Below, in pieces: positions 34,519 to 47,338 of a DNA stretch of 64,000 nucleotides. Each line of letters starts with the position of its first letter. Within the stretch, counting starts at the first letter, position 1. Made by a program: the position numbers and the translations under genes. The notes beneath the pieces were generated by a model. The model made no database searches, was not told the DNA's origin, and saw only the letters and a list, made by a program, of their open reading frames with translations. Source of the stretch: Bin5 sp965232575 (GTDB lineage Bacteria; Chloroflexota; Anaerolineae; Caldilineales; Caldilineaceae); assembly GCA_965232575.1 (NCBI GenBank), contig CBDDPZ010000008.1, positions 310,001-374,000 of the forward strand, in the 5' to 3' direction.

Positions 34519-35372
34519 TAGACGAACGGCAGCACGAACATGATGCTGTCGAGCCGGTCGAGGAATCCGCCGTGGCCGGGCAGGAAAACGCCGCTGTCCT
34601 TGACGCCGATCTGTCGTTTGAGCATGCTGATGGCCAGATCGCCGAAAAGGGCGAGGATTCCGCCCACCAGCCCAATCAGCGCACCCAGCCAGACCGCAAG
34701 CCCGAGAGGCGACCAGAACGCGACGGCGGCGCCGGTGAGTGTCGCCGCAATCCAGCCGCCGACGGTTCCTTCCCAGCTCTTCTTGGGACTGAGCGCGGGC
34801 AGAATCCGGTTGCGGCCCAGCGTGACGCCAACAAAGTAAGCGGCGCTGTCGTTGATCATGGTGATGCCGAGCCCGAGCAGCATCCAGTACAGACCGTTGG
34901 GGAGCAGACGCAGGGCCAGTGCCTGCCCCATCATCACGCCGAGATAACTGGCGCCGACAACGGTGAGCGCCCAGTTGCGAAAAGGCTTATGGTCCTGCCC
35001 TTGCGCCGCCTCCGTTTCAGATTGATGTGGGTCGCTTGCTCCCGGACTGACTGGGCTGCTGCTGTCCTCGTGCGGAGGGGAGCCCTGCTGAGACAACAGG
35101 ATGCGGATGAAAATGATGATAAAGCCGAATGTGAGGACAAGCTCTGGCTCGATAGGGACGAACGACCAAAAGGAGAACATCAACGCCAGCGCCCAGGCGA
35201 AGCCGTACCAGCGGGCCGGCTTATAGCCGCTCCTTTCGATCAGGACATAGTATTCATATGCCCCCAATGATGTGAAGAAGGTGAGCAGAAGGACCCACCA
35301 AATTCCGCCGTACCAAAGCGCAAGCAGGACCGGAACCAGCGCAATCAGACCGGCGATGACGCGTCGTTTCAC
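34488..35372 (-). CDS. cdsA: phosphatidate cytidylyltransferase
   Basis: Makes CDP-diacylglycerol from phosphatidate and CTP, 294 residues. Multiple membrane helices, SPKKSWEGTVGG and the signature with KRQIGVKDSG followed by PGHGGFLDRLDS are intact. It is the last gene of the rpsB-tsf-pyrH-frr-uppS-cdsA string, 77 bp after uppS. The dxr gene that often follows is not present. Confidence 0.95.
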   Translation of the reverse strand: MKRRVIAGLIALVPVLLALWYGGIWWVLLLTFFTSLGAYEYYVLIERSGYKPARWYGFAWALALMFSFWSFVPIEPELVLTFGFIIIFIRILLSQQGSPPHEDSSSPVSPGASDPHQSETEAAQGQDHKPFRNWALTVVGASYLGVMMGQALALRLLPNGLYWMLLGLGITMINDSAAYFVGVTLGRNRILPALSPKKSWEGTVGGWIAATLTGAAVAFWSPLGLAVWLGALIGLVGGILALFGDLAISMLKRQIGVKDSGVFLPGHGGFLDRLDSIMFVLPFVYQMALLLGAG

Positions 35373-35449
35373 CGTTTTCGATATCCGATTACAGGACTAC
35401 AAGGTTCAGGGAGAGAAGGGGATCGGGACGTTCTGCAAAGCGGAAGAAC

Positions 35450-36214
35450 CTATTCCGCATCCGGCACGCCGCCGAAACGACGGTCGCGACGATTGAACTC
35501 GAGCAGCGCTTTGTATAACTCCGCCTTGTCGAAAGTCGGCCAGTATGTCGGGGTTGAATAGTACTCGGCATAGACTGCCTGCCAGATGAGGAAGTTGCTC
35601 ATCCGCCAGTCGCCGCCGGTGCGGATGATAAGATCCGGGTCCGGCAGGCCCTCCGTATACAGGTAGCGGCTGAAGGTCTCTTCACTCAGGGAATCGGGGT
35701 CGATTCCATCTCTGATGATCCGACGGGCGGCGTCCACGATCTCCCCGCGCCCGCCGTAGTTGAAGGCTACATTGAGAATAATTCTGTCGTTGTGCTTGGT
35801 ATAATCGAGTGCGTGCAGAATCTGTTTTTGCAGTTCCTCGCTGATACCGGTCAGGCGGCCACTATGGCGAATCTGCACACCGTTTTCGTGGAGTTCCTGC
35901 AGCCGGTTGCGCAACGTGGTTCCCAGCAGCCGCATAAGCCCCGACACCTCTTCGATGGGGCGGGACCAATTTTCGGTGGAAAAGGCGTAGATGGTCAGGA
36001 CTTTGATACCGAATTCGACAGAGGCCTCGAGGATCGGTTGGATATTATCGACGCCGGCGCGATGTCCGATAAATCGAATCAGACCTCTTTCCTTTGCCCA
36101 GCGGCCATTCCCGTCCATGATAATCCCTACATGGTAGGGAACTCTGGCGAGAGGGGGAAAAGCGTCTTCGATCAGGTTTTCCGGGCTCTGCCGAACTACA
36201 TCGGGACTACTCAA
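35450..36214 (-). CDS. uppS: isoprenyl transferase (undecaprenyl diphosphate synthase type)
   Basis: cis-Prenyltransferase that makes the lipid carrier for cell-wall sugars, 254 residues. IIMDGNGRWA, IGHRAG, LTIYAFSTENW, NVAFNYGGRGEI and DLIIRTGGDWRMSNFLIWQ are all present. The start is uncertain: TTG 36214, with AAGGAG 11 nt upstream. The gene lies 22 bp after frr in the usual order frr-uppS-cdsA. Confidence 0.95.
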   Translation of the reverse strand: MSSPDVVRQSPENLIEDAFPPLARVPYHVGIIMDGNGRWAKERGLIRFIGHRAGVDNIQPILEASVEFGIKVLTIYAFSTENWSRPIEEVSGLMRLLGTTLRNRLQELHENGVQIRHSGRLTGISEELQKQILHALDYTKHNDRIILNVAFNYGGRGEIVDAARRIIRDGIDPDSLSEETFSRYLYTEGLPDPDLIIRTGGDWRMSNFLIWQAVYAEYYSTPTYWPTFDKAELYKALLEFNRRDRRFGGVPDAE

Positions 36215-36236
36215 TGGAACACTGACTCCTTATCGG

Positions 36237-36794
36237 TCAGATGGTCATGATTTCGGTTTCTTTGTCGCGTGCGATTTCGTCGACGTTGGCCACGAAATCA
36301 TTGGTGACATCCTGCGCCTGGTCCTGGCCGTCATGCAGGTCATCCTCGGTGATCAGGCCTTCGCCCTCAAAGGAGCGCATGTCTTTGATCGCATCCCGCC
36401 TGATGTTGCGAATTGCGACGCGGGCCTCCTCGGCACGCCGCGACACCTGTTTTGTCAGGTCGCGGCGACGTTCTTCGGTCAATGGCGGAATGGTCAGGTG
36501 GATCTGCTTACCGTCATTGCTCGGTGTCAGGCCAATGTCGGACATGGCGATGGCCCGCTCGATCGCCCCGATGTCGGTGGGCGTATAGGGACGGATCTGG
36601 AGAGTTTGCGCCTCGGGAACCGAGATTGATGCGATCTGCATCAGTGGTGTAGGGACGCCGTGATAGTCGACGCTAAGGCGCTCCACAAGCGCGGGGCTGG
36701 CGCGGCCAGTGCGGATCGCCATCAGGTCTGCCTGTAAACTGTTGATCGCTTTGTTCATGCGATCTCGTGTTTCATCCAAAATGTCTTCAATCAC
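36237..36794 (-). CDS. frr: ribosome recycling factor
   Basis: Splits post-termination ribosomes with EF-G, 185 residues. It has the LQADLMAIRTGRASPALVERL stretch, the EAQTLQIRPY region and the C-terminal three-helix part (NIRRDAIKDM). The start is GTG 36794 with GGAAGGAG about 7-8 nt upstream. The 293-bp gap to pyrH holds no gene; a weak TAAAAT lies on the - strand near 37026. Confidence 0.97.
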   Translation of the reverse strand: MIEDILDETRDRMNKAINSLQADLMAIRTGRASPALVERLSVDYHGVPTPLMQIASISVPEAQTLQIRPYTPTDIGAIERAIAMSDIGLTPSNDGKQIHLTIPPLTEERRRDLTKQVSRRAEEARVAIRNIRRDAIKDMRSFEGEGLITEDDLHDGQDQAQDVTNDFVANVDEIARDKETEIMTI

Positions 36795-37087
36795 AACGGC
36801 ACTCCTTCCACATCAGCGGCGCGAAGGGGCTTGCTCGCAGTCCTGAGGCCTTTTGGGGCCCTTGCAGTTGGCATTGGCGACATGGCCCATTTCGCCAGGG
36901 GGTGGGTCGTCGGCTGAAGCTGAACTCGCGGGTTATCGCCGGAAATTCAAGATATGAAGGAACGACTCAATCGGAATTTCTGGATAGAGTTCTTTCACTT
37001 CCTAAATTCTTCAGTTGTCTTGTTATTTTAGCAGAGGTACAGAACAAACGAAAAACGATGTTTGATACTCTGTGGGCGCAAACGTTG

Positions 37088-37819
37088 TCAGGCTGAGGCA
37101 TAGCCGGAGAAGACGGTGCCAACCGGTTCTCCCTTGACGACCTTCACCAAGGCATCTTCGGCCCAGACATTGACCACTGAGATTGGCAGGCTGTTGTCCA
37201 TGCACATGGCGATCGCGGTACTATCCATGACGCCGACACGCATGTTGAGGGCGTCGATATACGAGAGTTGTTTGAAGCGGCGGGCATCACTGTTTTTCTT
37301 CGGGTCTTTGTCGTAGACCGCGTCCACCTTAGTGGCTTTGATCAGAATTTCGGCGTCGATCTCCATCGCCCGCAGGCTGGCTGCCGTATCGGTCGTAAAG
37401 TAAGGATTGCCGGTGCCGGCGCCGAAGATGACAACGCGGCCCTTTTCCAGATGGCGAATGGCCCGGCGCTGGATGTAGGGCTCGGCCACGGCTCGAATTT
37501 CGATGCCGGTCATTACGCGTGTGGGCAGGCCACCACGCTCCAGGGCGTCCTGCAGCGCGAGCGCATTCATCACCGTCGCCAGCATGCCAATGTGGTCGGC
37601 GGTCACCCGCTCCATGCCGTGATCGAGACCGTCCTCCTTGCCCCGCCACATGTTGCCGCCGCCGATAACTAGGGCCACCTCCGCGCCCAGGTCGACGATC
37701 GCCTGGATCTTCCGGGCTGCTTCTTCGGCGCGTCTGGGGTCAATGCCGAATCCGCCTTCGCCGGCCAGCGCCTCGCCTCCCATTTTGAGAAGAACGCGGC
37801 GGTATTTGAGAGCATCCAT
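37088..37819 (-). CDS. pyrH: uridylate kinase
   Basis: UMP kinase of the amino-acid-kinase fold, 243 residues. LLKMGGEAL, VALVIGGGNMWRG, GTGNPYFTTDTAA and the KATKVDAVYDKDPKK stretch are intact. It follows the tsf terminator, so it probably depends on partial readthrough or a weak promoter. Confidence 0.97.
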   Translation of the reverse strand: MDALKYRRVLLKMGGEALAGEGGFGIDPRRAEEAARKIQAIVDLGAEVALVIGGGNMWRGKEDGLDHGMERVTADHIGMLATVMNALALQDALERGGLPTRVMTGIEIRAVAEPYIQRRAIRHLEKGRVVIFGAGTGNPYFTTDTAASLRAMEIDAEILIKATKVDAVYDKDPKKNSDARRFKQLSYIDALNMRVGVMDSTAIAMCMDNSLPISVVNVWAEDALVKVVKGEPVGTVFSGYASA

Positions 37820-37872
37820 TACAACAACTCCTTGGAAAGGGCGCCGCTGCCTATCGAGACGCCGGCGATGAC

Positions 37873-37903
37873 ATAAAAAAGCCCAGCCTCTTTAGGCTGG
37901 GCT
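37873..37903 (-). terminator. terminator after tsf
   Basis: On the - strand AGCCCAGCC (37903-37895) pairs perfectly with GGCTGGGCT (37888-37880) across a 6-nt loop, followed by six T. It lies 16 bp after the tsf stop and ahead of pyrH. Confidence 0.9.
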
Positions 37904-37918
37904 GGACTGGCGAGGCGT

Positions 37919-38512
37919 TTAGCCAATCTGCAGACGACTAAAGCGACGAACCTGGATATTTTCGCCAAGGCTGGCGATGTTTTCGACGAGAACGTCCTTA
38001 ACGTTTTTGTCAGAGTCCTTGAAGTATTCCTGTTCCATCAGGCAGACATCGCTGTACCATTTTTCCAGCTTGCCTTCGGCAATGCGATCAAGGATCTTTT
38101 CGGGCTTGCCGCTTCCCTGCGCCTGGGCTTTGTAGATGGCTATTTCCCTGTCCAGAACGTCGGCGGGAACCTCTTCCCGAACCACGTATTCGGGGTTGGA
38201 TGCCACGACGTGCATCGCCAGGTCTCGCGCCAGTTCTTGAAACTGCTCGGTGCGGGCCACGAAATCGGTCTCGCAGTTGAGCTCGACCATCGCGGCGACC
38301 TTGCTGCCGTGGTGGACGTAGGTGCCGATGATACCTTCATGGGCGTCGCGGTCGGCCTTTTTGGCCGCGGCAGCCAGCCCTTTCTCGCGCAGATATTCCA
38401 CGGCTTTGTCAAAATCGCCGTTATTTTCGTTCAGCGCTGTCTTGCAGTCGAGAATGCCGGCCCCCGTCGCGCCTCGCAATTCTTTCACCATCTGTGCTGT
38501 GATCGCAGCCAT
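37919..38512 (-). CDS. tsf: elongation factor Ts
   Basis: Nucleotide exchange factor for EF-Tu, 197 residues. This is the short form, like Thermus, rather than the 280-residue E. coli form. The N-terminal LRGATGAGILDCKTAL, the GIIGTYVHHGSKVAAMVELN stretch and the core TDFVAR motif are present. It is downstream of rpsB, 244 bp away. Confidence 0.97.
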   Translation of the reverse strand: MAAITAQMVKELRGATGAGILDCKTALNENNGDFDKAVEYLREKGLAAAAKKADRDAHEGIIGTYVHHGSKVAAMVELNCETDFVARTEQFQELARDLAMHVVASNPEYVVREEVPADVLDREIAIYKAQAQGSGKPEKILDRIAEGKLEKWYSDVCLMEQEYFKDSDKNVKDVLVENIASLGENIQVRRFSRLQIG

Positions 38513-38577
38513 TCTCCTCCTCCTGATTGCCTTGCTGTACTGTTATTCACGCGTCAACGCGTGCCTGCTTTTTTCCG

Positions 38578-38633
38578 CGTAATCGTCCGCACTGCGCAAA
38601 CATTTCGCCTTCGCAGCCGTGCGGACGATTACG
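38578..38633 (-). other. strong hairpin between rpsB and tsf
   Basis: A perfect 15-bp inverted repeat (CGTAATCGTCCGCAC with GTGCGGACGATTACG), 26-nt loop, with a further CTGCG/CGCAG pair inside. There is no T-tail on the - strand, so processing or mRNA stability is likelier than termination. On the + strand a CACGCG/CGCGTG hairpin with six T lies next to it (about 38548-38574). Confidence 0.6.
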
Positions 38634-38756
38634 TCTGATTGCCCGAATCCGGCGCGCAATTTACTCTGCGTCGCCTTTTCGACATGACATTGCTGCAGAT
38701 ATTCGCTGTTGCGCTGCGACCCGTGCATGGAATCGGCCAGCGCACAGCAGCGGCGG

Positions 38757-39716
38757 CTACCCTTCTTCGCCGACCGGCTCAGTTTCCGCCGGCTCGAGCT
38801 CCGCCTGCTCAAGGGGCGCTTCATCGTCCGTCTGAGTACGTTCCGCCTCAGCGACAGCCGCTGTATCCTCTTCCTCGGAGACGCTGGCGGCCTGCGCTGC
38901 GGGTTCGCTTCCCCCTTCTTCCTCTTCTTCCATGCCTTGCAGCTTGGCCAGTGTGCTCGGCCCGAGGTACTGCTCCAATTCCGCCAGCTCGTCGTCAGAA
39001 ACCTGTCCGGTCTCTACCATTTCCACTTCGCGGAAGCGGCGTCCCTCCTCAACTGCATCGGCGACAATCTGTGTAATCAGCTTGACGGCTCGGATCGCAT
39101 CATCATTGCCAGGTATGACATATGTGATTTCATCCGGGTCGGAGTTGGTATCCGCCACAGCGATCAGGGGGATGCCGATCTTGTTCGCTTCCTTGACGGC
39201 CAACTCTTCCCGTTGCGTATCGATCACAAAGATCAGATTGGGCATTGCGGTGAGCGTCTTGATCCCGCCGATACGACGGTTCAACTTGGCGAGCTCACGA
39301 TCGATGACCAGTTGCTCGATCTTGGGAAGCGACTGGAATTCGCCATTGGACTTACGCCGTTCCTGACGGTTCAGATAGTCGATCCGCTGTTTGATCGTGG
39401 CCCAGTTTGTGAGCGTGCCCCCCAGCCAGCGATTGTGGATGTAGGGCATACCGCAACGGGTCGCCTCCTGTTCGATGGTGCCCTGCGCCTGTCTCTTTGT
39501 ACCGACAAACAGGACTGTGCCGCCATCGGCGACCAGACGACGCACCATCTCATAGTATTCATTGATACGCGTCATCGTCTGGTGCAGATCGATGATGTGA
39601 ATTCCACTGCGCTCAGTAAAGATATACTGGCGCATTTTCGGATTCCAGCGCCGGGTCCTGTGCCCGAAGTGTACGCCGGCCTCCAACAGCTGCTTCATGC
39701 TAACGACTGATGCCAC
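38757..39716 (-). CDS. rpsB: 30S ribosomal protein S2
   Basis: 319 residues. The S2 core (MKQLLEAGVHFGHRTRRWNPKM, NRWLGGTLTNWATI, IGIPLIAVADTNSDP) is followed by an acidic C-terminal tail of about 75 residues rich in Glu, Ala and Ser, which is an extension over E. coli S2. The start is GTG 39716 with GGAGG 5 nt upstream; the open frame continues to 39779 without a site. Confidence 0.96.
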   Translation of the reverse strand: MASVVSMKQLLEAGVHFGHRTRRWNPKMRQYIFTERSGIHIIDLHQTMTRINEYYEMVRRLVADGGTVLFVGTKRQAQGTIEQEATRCGMPYIHNRWLGGTLTNWATIKQRIDYLNRQERRKSNGEFQSLPKIEQLVIDRELAKLNRRIGGIKTLTAMPNLIFVIDTQREELAVKEANKIGIPLIAVADTNSDPDEITYVIPGNDDAIRAVKLITQIVADAVEEGRRFREVEMVETGQVSDDELAELEQYLGPSTLAKLQGMEEEEEGGSEPAAQAASVSEEEDTAAVAEAERTQTDDEAPLEQAELEPAETEPVGEEG

Positions 39717-39811
39717 AAGAACCTCCAGGGTTTCTCTTCCGCCCTGTTCACGCTGGGAATGACCGCACTTTGGCGGCACCCCATTCCTCAGTCCCAGGAC
39801 GTGTTGAATGG

Positions 39812-39839
39812 ATAGTAACTCGATCTGATCGGTTGAAAA
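39812..39839 (-). promoter_or_regulatory. possible rpsB promoter
   Basis: On the - strand TTTTCA (39839-39834), a 16-bp spacer and TACTAT (39817-39812). The match is moderate. Confidence 0.3.
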
Positions 39840-39933
39840 TGTTCAGCCATCACAGACCGACTGTGAATGTTAACATAGTTGGCGCTGTGTCCAAAAATAG
39901 CCCGGCGAGATCGTTTTACAGTTCTGACACGGG

Positions 39934-40659
39934 TCAGGACTGTGCTGAATCCTTGTCGTCTCGGAATCGATAACCCAGACCCCGTTCCGTGAATATATAG
40001 CGCGGTTTCGATGGGTCCGTTTCGATCTTTTTGCGGAGATAGGTGATATACAGACGCAACAGGTGATTGTCGTTTACATATTCGTGCCCCCATACTTTCG
40101 TCAACAGCACCTCATGGGGGACGACCCAACCGGCGTTCTGGATGAGCTGGTGGAGTAGTCGATACTCGGTTGGGCGCAAGCTCAGTCGTTCGCCGTCGAC
40201 GATAACGTCGCGCCGCTGCAGGTCCACCTGCAACCGGTCATCGATCGTAATAATCTGATTTTCCGGCCGGGTATTGGTCACTTCAAAGCGACGCAGCACC
40301 GCACGAATCCGGCTGGACAGCTCGCGCGGGCTGAATGGCTTTACCACATAATCATCCGCGCCCAGATCCAGCCCTTTGATTTGATCTTCCTCGTCGGAGC
40401 GCACGGTAAGCATGATGGCTGGAATGTCGCTGATTTCGCGCAGCCGTTTGAGTGTTTCGAAACCGTCCAGGCCCGGCATTTCGACGTCCAGAAGGACGAG
40501 ATTGGGTTCATATTCCCGGATCTTTTCGAGCGCTTGAAAGCCATCATTGGCTTCCAGCGTCTGATAGCCTTCCAGGTCCAGATTCATTTTCACGAACCGC
40601 ACCATGCGCGGCTCGTCGTCAACGACCAGGATCTGTTTGGTGGGGCCTGTTTGCGACAT
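39934..40659 (-). CDS. OmpR/PhoB-type response regulator
   Basis: 241 residues. The receiver domain has the acidic pair DD (14-15), the phosphate acceptor Asp58 in LLDVEMPG, and Lys in VVKPF. The winged-helix DNA-binding domain ends in YITYLRKKIETDPSKPRYIFTERGLGYRF. ATG 40659 has AAGGA 8 nt upstream; a longer frame to 40695 lacks a site. No histidine kinase is adjacent, so its signal source is unknown. Confidence 0.93.
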   Translation of the reverse strand: MSQTGPTKQILVVDDEPRMVRFVKMNLDLEGYQTLEANDGFQALEKIREYEPNLVLLDVEMPGLDGFETLKRLREISDIPAIMLTVRSDEEDQIKGLDLGADDYVVKPFSPRELSSRIRAVLRRFEVTNTRPENQIITIDDRLQVDLQRRDVIVDGERLSLRPTEYRLLHQLIQNAGWVVPHEVLLTKVWGHEYVNDNHLLRLYITYLRKKIETDPSKPRYIFTERGLGYRFRDDKDSAQS

Positions 40660-40721
40660 TGCGACGTTCCTTCTGATTTGTTCGCCCGCGCACACGGCTC
40701 GGGCTGATTCTTTCTCTCAAC

Positions 40722-40730
40722 ATCATACCA
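40722..40730 (-). promoter_or_regulatory. extended -10 promoter of the response regulator
   Basis: TGGTATGAT on the - strand, an extended -10 (TGn plus TATGAT), about 65 bp before the start. No clear -35. Confidence 0.45.
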
Positions 40731-40935
40731 TGTACGCCGGAGACGAGGCTATCTCTCCTGCCGAAGGAGTGTATTCCTGGAATCCCGGCGCACTAAGGTT
40801 TCTGTTGCAGGATGATTGAAGGGAGCAGCCGCTAAGGTTCAGCGCGTAACATTGATTAAGACAATAGTAAATCTTTCTTAACGAAGGGATTAAAGGAAGC
40901 CGCACGAATTTTCTCCAATTTTTGGTCCATAAGCG

Positions 40936-40944
40936 TGCTATACT
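40936..40944 (+). promoter_or_regulatory. extended -10 promoter upstream of a small reading frame
   Basis: GTGCTATACT contains TGC directly before TATACT (40939-40944). It points to the small frame at 41022. A CTGGC/GCCAG hairpin lies between (40981-40995). Confidence 0.4.
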
Positions 40945-41021
40945 TTTTCGACTTGTGCAATGGCTGCGGTAAAGCGGGCGCTGGCAGTGAGCCAGCCTGA
41001 ACACGTATAGGAGGGCAACCG

Positions 41022-41147
41022 ATGACCTGCGCAGAAGTCACGCATCCGCTTGATAAAGTAATCACACAGTTCGCGGGTTTGAACAGAGCGCCGCCAGACC
41101 TCCCGGCATCATTCCGCATATGCCAAGCTTTGGGGACAACCTCATGA
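41022..41147 (+). CDS. possible 41-residue small protein
   Basis: ATG 41022 has a full TAGGAGG site 7 nt upstream and an extended -10 promoter at 40936-40944, better signals than many true genes here. The product starts MTCAEVTHPLDKV and ends at TGA 41145-41147; it has no membrane helix and no family I recognise. It may be a real small protein or the start of a decayed gene. The following 41148-41470 holds no other supported feature. Confidence 0.3.
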   Translation: MTCAEVTHPLDKVITQFAGLNRAPPDLPASFRICQALGTTS

Positions 41148-41474
41148 TCAGCCCTGACCCCGCGGAATCCGTCCAGAGAACACGCAGCTGGCACAGATGT
41201 CCCCAGGATTGGACCAGGGCAATTGCATCTAAATTGGATCAAAGCATCGAAATGCTTCAGAATTCCCCTCCAGGTCGGGATCAGACATAAGAGAAGTGTG
41301 CGAATGGTGGCACGTAGGCGGGAAATCGGAATGATTTCGACGACTGAGGGCTTGAGCCGCGGCGACTTCTGCTCGCGATCCAGCAACCTGAAGACGATTT
41401 CCACTTATTCGCGCTTTGTTTTGACTACGATTTCAACGGAATCGGCCTACAAAATTAGATGCGATTGCTTTGGG

Positions 41475-41556
41475 GTTGCCCAGAGGAGTGGGCTGCGGAT
41501 CCCGGTGTAACTCCCCAGAGGTAGACCGAAACTCGCCCCCTTTTTGGGACGCACCC
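41475..41556 (+). repeat. rrn copy of the conserved upstream element
   Basis: Matches the rpsL element read on its - strand over about 80-90 bp. The 25-bp core is 41532-41556, ending 15 bp before the rrn -35. The distal inverted end of the rpsL copy is eroded here, while the promoter-near end (TGGGACGCACCC) is kept. Confidence 0.65.
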
Positions 41557-41571
41557 CAACCCGAATCCCAT

Positions 41572-41600
41572 TTGACAGGGGGTAGTGGGTGTGCTACATT
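41572..41600 (+). promoter_or_regulatory. rrn operon promoter
   Basis: TTGACA (41572-41577), a 17-bp spacer and TACATT (41595-41600), about 315 bp before 16S. Confidence 0.75.
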
Positions 41601-41702
41601 GAGGGGACCTGCATCGGATCTGGGGTTGAGAAGGGCTTTATGGTCGTTCGTTCGATCCGTGATTTGTCGAAGTCGCAGGGATGTAGTAAGCTAGAGAAGT
41701 TG

Positions 41703-41715
41703 TGGCACATTAACA
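41703..41715 (+). promoter_or_regulatory. boxA-like antitermination site, leader copy
   Basis: TGGCACATTAACA, followed by GTTGAA. A near copy, TGGCACATTAAGA with ACTGAA, lies in the spacer before 23S (43843-43855). Paired copies ahead of 16S and 23S are the usual layout of rrn boxA sites. Confidence 0.55.
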
Positions 41716-41722
41716 GTTGAAG

Positions 41723-41735
41723 AGTGGCAAGATAA
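41723..41735 (+). other. 16S processing stem, 5' arm
   Basis: AGTGGCAAGATAA pairs perfectly with TTATCTTGCCACT at 43561-43573, downstream of 16S. The pairing closes the 16S precursor loop, the expected RNase III target. Confidence 0.8.
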
Positions 41736-41913
41736 AGCGGAGTCCAGCGACCTGTCGGTCGTTTTCGGGTTGCTCTGTGTTTCTGGATAGTGGAGGGGAT
41801 GCGGGGTAGTTTGGGAGCGGCGAGGAAGACGGAGAGTTTAGAAGAGCTTTGCGTAGAAGGGTTGTTGTTTCTGTGTGTACTGGGAGTGTGAGGTATGCAG
41901 GTGGGACAACAGC

Positions 41914-43441
<1,528 letters not shown>

Positions 43442-43623
43442 AAGAGAGGACGTCTGTGTGGAGACGGTGCAGTTGCTGTAGAGAGCAGGCGTTGTACAGA
43501 GCGGTAGCTGCGTTGTCGGGGAAGCGGAGACGTCTGCAGCAGGCAGGGTCTGCGGACCGGTTATCTTGCCACTTTTCAGGGGTTAATGCGCCTCTGAAGT
43601 GTGAAGGCGGGGCAAGGTGGAGA

Positions 43624-43697
<74 letters not shown>

Positions 43698-43850
43698 CAG
43701 TCGTGCGGTGGAAGCGGATAGGGATGCTGAAGCTGTGTGATGGCAGCGAGCGAGGGTACTGCAGGCCTGGCCGGGCGATGCGCGGAAGGCTGGGGGCAGG
43801 GTTCCTGGTCGGCTGTGCGGCAGGAAGCGTAGAAAGCATTGATGGCACAT

Positions 43851-43886
43851 TAAGAACTGAATAGGATAGAGAAGAACTGCTGTAGG
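43851..43886 (+). other. 23S processing stem, 5' arm
   Basis: TAAGAACTGAATAGGATA and what follows is complementary, with few mismatches, to 46891-46926 just after 23S. A spacer boxA-like site overlaps its start. Confidence 0.75.
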
Positions 43887-43934
43887 AGTGAGAAGGGTGC
43901 GGCAGCTGCGAGGTTGCCGCGCACAAACACAGCA

Positions 43935-46875
<2,941 letters not shown>

Positions 46876-47096
46876 TATGTACTTCTTGCGCCTGTAGCAG
46901 TGCTTCTTTATCCTGTTCAGTTCTTAGTGGGCCATGCGAGTGGCCTGACCAATGGCGTGCAGGCAGACCCCCTGACACAACATCAGCGGCTCTGCCCCGG
47001 ACCATGCAGCTTAACGCATAGAACGTAATGCGCAGCGCAGCATGCACGACAAAACCACTCGCAATGTACAACCTGCGTGAGTAAGAGGTGTGAGGA

Positions 47097-47213
47097 GTTG
47101 GTGGCAAGAGCGGTGGGGAAACACCCGGCCCCATCCCGAACCCGGCAGTAAAGTCCACCAGCGTCGATGGTAGTGCGGGGGCAACCCCGTGTGAGAGTAG
47201 ACCGCCGCCAACC
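47097..47213 (+). rRNA. rrf: 5S ribosomal RNA
   Basis: About 117 nt. The terminal stem TTGGTGGC/GCCGCCAA, the loop CCATCCCGAACCCGG and the typical GTGAGAGTAG end are present. An outer stem, GTGTGAGG (47088-47095) with CCTCACAC (47215-47222), marks the processing site. Confidence 0.95.
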
Positions 47214-47250
47214 CACCTCACACCCTCTTTCTTATATATCAGCAGTTCGG

Positions 47251-47277
47251 AAACTCCCTTAAGGGGAGTTTTTCGTT
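47251..47277 (+). terminator. rrn operon terminator
   Basis: AAACTCCC (47251-47258) pairs with GGGAGTTT across a short TTAAG loop, followed by TTTTTCG. It ends the rrn transcript before the opposing transporter operon. Confidence 0.85.
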
Positions 47278-47338
47278 TTCTTGGGGACGCGCCTGCTCGC
47301 CCGCCGGCGGACGCTGCCGATGATATTGCTTCGGGCTT

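Noticed and set aside
39880..39908. Possible fourth conserved upstream element before rpsB (CTCGCC...TTTTTGG-ACACA on the - strand)
   Set aside because: It needs gaps to align, lacks the run of five C followed by the exact TTGGGA-Y-GCAC, and no promoter lies 15 or 25 bp further on.
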